A stretch of DNA of 64,000 bases from Glycine soja (Eukaryota > Streptophyta > Magnoliopsida > Fabales > Fabaceae): NCBI RefSeq assembly GCF_004193775.1, contig NC_041021.1:1312001-1376000 (forward strand). Direction: 5' to 3'. Numbering within the stretch: the stretch's first letter is position 1; every line of letters starts with the position of its first letter. Shown one piece after another: positions 61,209-64,000 of the stretch. Under the pieces are notes generated by a model. It saw nothing but the letters and a program-made list of their open reading frames with translations. It was not told the DNA's origin and searched no databases. The translations under genes and the position numbers were made by a program.

Positions 61209-62640
61209 CACTATTTAATTTTAAAAAAATAATAAATAGAATAGAGTTTAAAAAAATAAAGAACAATTCGTAAACTAAAATCACCATAGTTCTGAACTTA
61301 ATGATGTGAGTTTCAAATTGACAGAAGCATAGTTTTAAACATTTGTAATAAAAAAATATAAAAATTTTATATCAGTCTTAAAATATTTAAAAATAACATC
61401 ACAAATTAATATAATTTCATAACACGGATAATTAGATACCAAAATATTATTATCTCAAGTTCAAACAAACAAGTAACAAAGATCACAAACATAAATAAAT
61501 AGCTAAATAAGTTTGAAAAGAAAAATGATGGCACTCTATAATGGTAATAAAACATTTAAGAGTTAAATAAATCTAATTGTATTCACTACTATCCAATATT
61601 TGGTCAGTCTATCTTATGAAGATTACAAATCTATCTTAACCTCCTTTTCCCCTAATAGAAATTATGTATTATAATTTATAAGTTAATTTTTGCTATGGTT
61701 TCAATTGTTATATACGTGCAAAATCTCACCATCTTAATTATAATAACATTATTCTTGTTCAGATAGATAACAAAAGTTTGAAAAGAAAAAGACACGTGAT
61801 CTTAAGTATATTTTTTTATTAAGTTTCAATAGTTCATACGAAATCTTGAGATTTTATATACCTCAAGAGAGAGAGAAAACTGATATCTAGCACAACGAGA
61901 GGAAGGAAGGAGAGGTTGGTCGTTGATAAGCTACAACGTAGAAGGTGAGGATGTGAGAGATTAAGACCGAGACTGCAAGTGACAACATAGAAGGTGGCAG
62001 TAGCACAATGCCATGACTAGAGGAAGGAAGGATCGATAGGTCGGTCGTTGGCGAGCGACGGTGTAGAAGGTGAGGCTATGAGAGACTGAGAGTGAGATTA
62101 TGAGCAAGAGGAAAGAAGGAGAGGTTGGTGAGCGAAGTGGAGGCGTAGAGCGAGACCGCGAGAGGAAGGATATGGTAATTTCTAAAATTAAAATGGTTTC
62201 AAATTGAAACAATGTAGTTTCAACTATAACCTGAAAAAAAAAAAAAAGATAAGTGACCTGGTTCGGGTTGACGAGTCACCAATTTGATCACAAATTCAAT
62301 CGGGTTGTTTTGGGTCACTCCAGATCGAGAGCACACTCGAATAAACGTAAGACTCAACCCAATCCAGCCATCGGGTTGTGATTCGATTGGTCGAATCAAT
62401 CCGATCGATCTTCAAGTATTTTAAAAAATTAGAGAATCTGTTAGGACTTTTGAAAATTTAATAAAATTGTCAAAATGGATTAATTTGATTGTCCATATAA
62501 AAAAGTTGACTGGATTGGTCCATTTGGTGAATTAAATGAATTGGTCACCCTAAATTTGAAAGAAGATATTTTTGTTTTTAAAAAATATTCCACGGAAAAT
62601 CAATTCTTGTTGAGAAACAGAAGCAATAGAGGTCGGGGAG
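61209..62640. other. Intergenic DNA with a G/A-rich tandem repeat, no gene seen
   Basis: 61209-61890 is AT-rich. 61895-62170 holds a degenerate tandem repeat of about 100 bp (GAGGAAGGAAGGAGAGGTTG, GTAGAAGGTGAGG and AGAGACTGAGA recur). 62250-62560 is MITE-like in composition (GGTTCGGGTTGACGAGTCACC on one side, GAATTGGTCACCC on the other), but I could not prove inverted arms. Confidence 0.5.
61895..62170. repeat. Degenerate tandem repeat, period about 100 bp
   Basis: Three diverged copies, marked by GAGGAAGGAAGGAGAGGTTG (61900), GAGGAAGGAAGGATCGATAG (62020) and GAGGAAAGAAGGAGAGGTTG (62108). Confidence 0.6.
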
Positions 62641-62759
62641 CAGCAAAAGGCGTGGCACAGCAGTTCAACCAATTTCCATTGTTCACCTAAGCCGAGCTCT
62701 GACGACCTCGCTTACTTGTTACATTCCGTCGCCGCCGCCGCCGCCGCTCCCACCTTCCA

Positions 62760-63341
62760 ATGCCACCCAACTTCCACCTTCCTCGTCCTCTCTTCTCTTT
62801 CCCAAAACACCCCTCTTTCATTTCCCTTCTCTTCTCTCACTCCCACTACTGTTCCAATTCCCCTTCTTCACACACCTCTCACTATCTCTCACAATTTCTC
62901 CCTCTCAGCTACTCCAACTTCAAACCCCTCAACACAATCACCCCACTCGAACGCCGCATAGTGGTAGTGGGTTTATCCACCATCATCAAAACCGACCAGG
63001 GTTTCGCCCTCAAAGCCTTCTCCTTGCGCTTCTGCACCTTCTTTTTGGTCAAAATCATGAAACTCTTCCAAACCCGCGACGCCGCGTTCGCGTTCTTCAA
63101 GCTAGCGTTCGGGGATTGTTCTGATTCCGAAGAGATCCTTCGTTTGAGTTGCGTCTCCGCACATGTTCTGGCGGCGCAGAAACTTCAGCTATTAGCACAA
63201 GACGTGGTTTCGTGGCTCATTGCGAGGGTTAGGGCTGGTAGACGAATAAAATAGTGGACTTTATGTGGAGGAATCATGCAATGTATGAGTCTGATTTTTC
63301 TGTTTTGAATACCCTTTTGCGTGGTTTTATGAATGTTGTTA
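62760..63341 (+). pseudogene. 5' fragment of a pentatricopeptide-repeat (PPR)-type gene, frameshifted and truncated
   Basis: From ATG 62760 a frame of 164 codons reads as a Ser/Pro/His-rich, transit-peptide-like N-terminus. It is followed by a block I associate with plant PPR proteins (VVVGLSTIIKTDQGFALKAF, AAFAFFKLAFGD, LLAQDVVSWLIARV). It stops at TAG 63252. Homologous sequence continues one frame over (DFMWRNHAMYESDFSVLNTL) up to about 63341, so a single-base deletion near 63240 causes the stop. Similarity then ends abruptly in AT-rich DNA. Intact relatives continue with many PPR motifs that bind organellar RNA; none are present here. A (GCC)n run lies just upstream (62729-62748). Confidence 0.65.
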
Positions 63342-63980
63342 GAAAAATAAAATAAAATAATGAAAGAAAATAAATATGAAGAAGATGCACAGTCTTGAAT
63401 TAAATAACAAAATAACAGTAGCAAAATAAATTTAATTGACAACACATAAATAATGCATTATATCATACAATGAGCACAAGAAAAAATTAAATCAAGGGAA
63501 AGAATTAAATAGCCTGAGTTGAAGCGCGTAAACGCTATCCTTAGAGAGAAAACACCCCACTGCACTGGTAGGAAAATTTGATTGCGCTCCTCTCCCAAGA
63601 TACGACAACCTGTTGATTCCGATCATGTGCAGCGAAAGGATCCCGAACCTTATGAACACCAATGCTCTTGCTCTCATAAAAATAAGTTTTTTATAGGAAA
63701 AGAAAGAGACAATTTTTTCTTGGAGAAAGAAACCAGACGTTGCTCTCTATCTATCCTTTTCAGTAGAGAGGAAAGAGATATATATAGGCATTTTACAACG
63801 ACAAAATATGATCGTTGGAAAACCAACCTACAGTTGTCACAACAAACATACCAAACTAGTTGACTCGTTAAAATAAAATCTTAAGAAAATCTAAAATAAA
63901 TATTTTATTTTATAAAATAGAATTAATATATATGTATAAATTTTAAATTAAAACACAAATAAATTTTAAATTAATATATA
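63342..63980. other. Insertion-like DNA between two PPR gene fragments
   Basis: About 640 bp unlike the gene on either side. The middle (63490-63860) is GC-richer, contains TATATATAGGC and has an LTR-like look, but I found no TG...CA ends or target duplication. The rest is AT-rich. Confidence 0.4.
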
Positions 63981-64000
63981 TTCAAGCTAGCGTTCGGGGA
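63981..64000 (+). pseudogene. Start of a second PPR-gene fragment, cut by the window edge
   Basis: The last 20 bases, TTCAAGCTAGCGTTCGGGGA, are identical to 63096-63115 inside the first PPR fragment. The preceding bases do not match, so the duplicate begins mid-exon. Its length and state lie outside the window. Confidence 0.6.

Noticed and set aside
62716..62961. Frame beginning TTG at 62716 with an alanine run
   Set aside because: It lacks an ATG and ends before the conserved block. The conserved PPR-type sequence is in the frame starting at ATG 62760.
1..64000. Plant microRNA precursors and tRNA genes
   Set aside because: I looked for familiar mature sequences (miR156, 159, 160, 164, 166, 167, 172, 390, 396) and functional tRNA boxes by eye and found none. 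The only tRNA-like boxes are in SINEs. A covariance-model scan would be decisive.

Overview
The window is AT-rich nuclear plant DNA, most probably from soybean (Glycine max) or a close phaseoloid legume. The evidence is GT-AG introns, many (TA)n microsatellites, the short palindrome TGGTAATCGATTAC typical of legume LTR elements (about 13540-13750), copia LTRs of a legume type, and a homeodomain gene closest to Arabidopsis ATHB17. Species assignment rests on recall, not on a database search. Only one ordinary host gene is complete; most of the rest is transposons of different ages and gene fragments.

Layout. 1-11 kb: AT-rich DNA with a 136-bp tandem repeat, a foldback MITE, a wrecked hAT transposase (about 2034-3505, minus), a Mutator-type MITE with a perfect 9-bp target duplication (5204-5527) and tRNA-derived SINEs. 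11.4-15.3 kb: a non-autonomous CACTA-like element that carries a decayed glutaredoxin-family gene and a second exon-bearing host fragment, is itself interrupted by a solo copia LTR, and sits inside a tandem repeat. 15.6-24.8 kb: mostly unannotatable, with one MITE (19508-19868) and a tiny retro-insert. 24.85-28.79 kb: HD-Zip class II gene on the minus strand, four coding exons, 218 aa. 29-34 kb: AT-rich, with a foldback element around a trinucleotide-like core and a copia LTR fragment.

35.39-47.16 kb is the highlight: an apparently complete, young Mutator-like element (MULE) of 11,775 bp. It has about 320-bp terminal inverted repeats with only three mismatches and a perfect 9-bp target duplication (GCCAATAAC). 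It carries two intact, convergently transcribed, intron-containing genes: an 838-aa MuDRA-type transposase (minus) and a 670-aa plant-mobile-domain (PMD) protein (plus). About 1.6 kb of degenerate telomere-like CCCTAA repeat separates their 3' ends. Each TIR holds six evenly built 21-bp dyads, CCGCY...GCGG, which are good candidates for transposase sites. The layout mirrors maize MuDR (mudrA/mudrB), with the PMD gene in the mudrB position. The MULE landed inside an older inverted-repeat element.

47-55 kb: AT-rich, with a 5'-truncated LINE-like insert in a 17-bp target duplication. 55.07-61.02 kb: an old, defective copia retrotransposon with two LTRs about 10% diverged, stops in gag, most of integrase and reverse transcriptase lost, and a second copy of its leader in the middle. 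61-64 kb: a small tandem repeat, then a truncated, frameshifted PPR-type gene fragment. The window's last 20 bases repeat an internal part of that fragment, so a second copy begins at the right edge.
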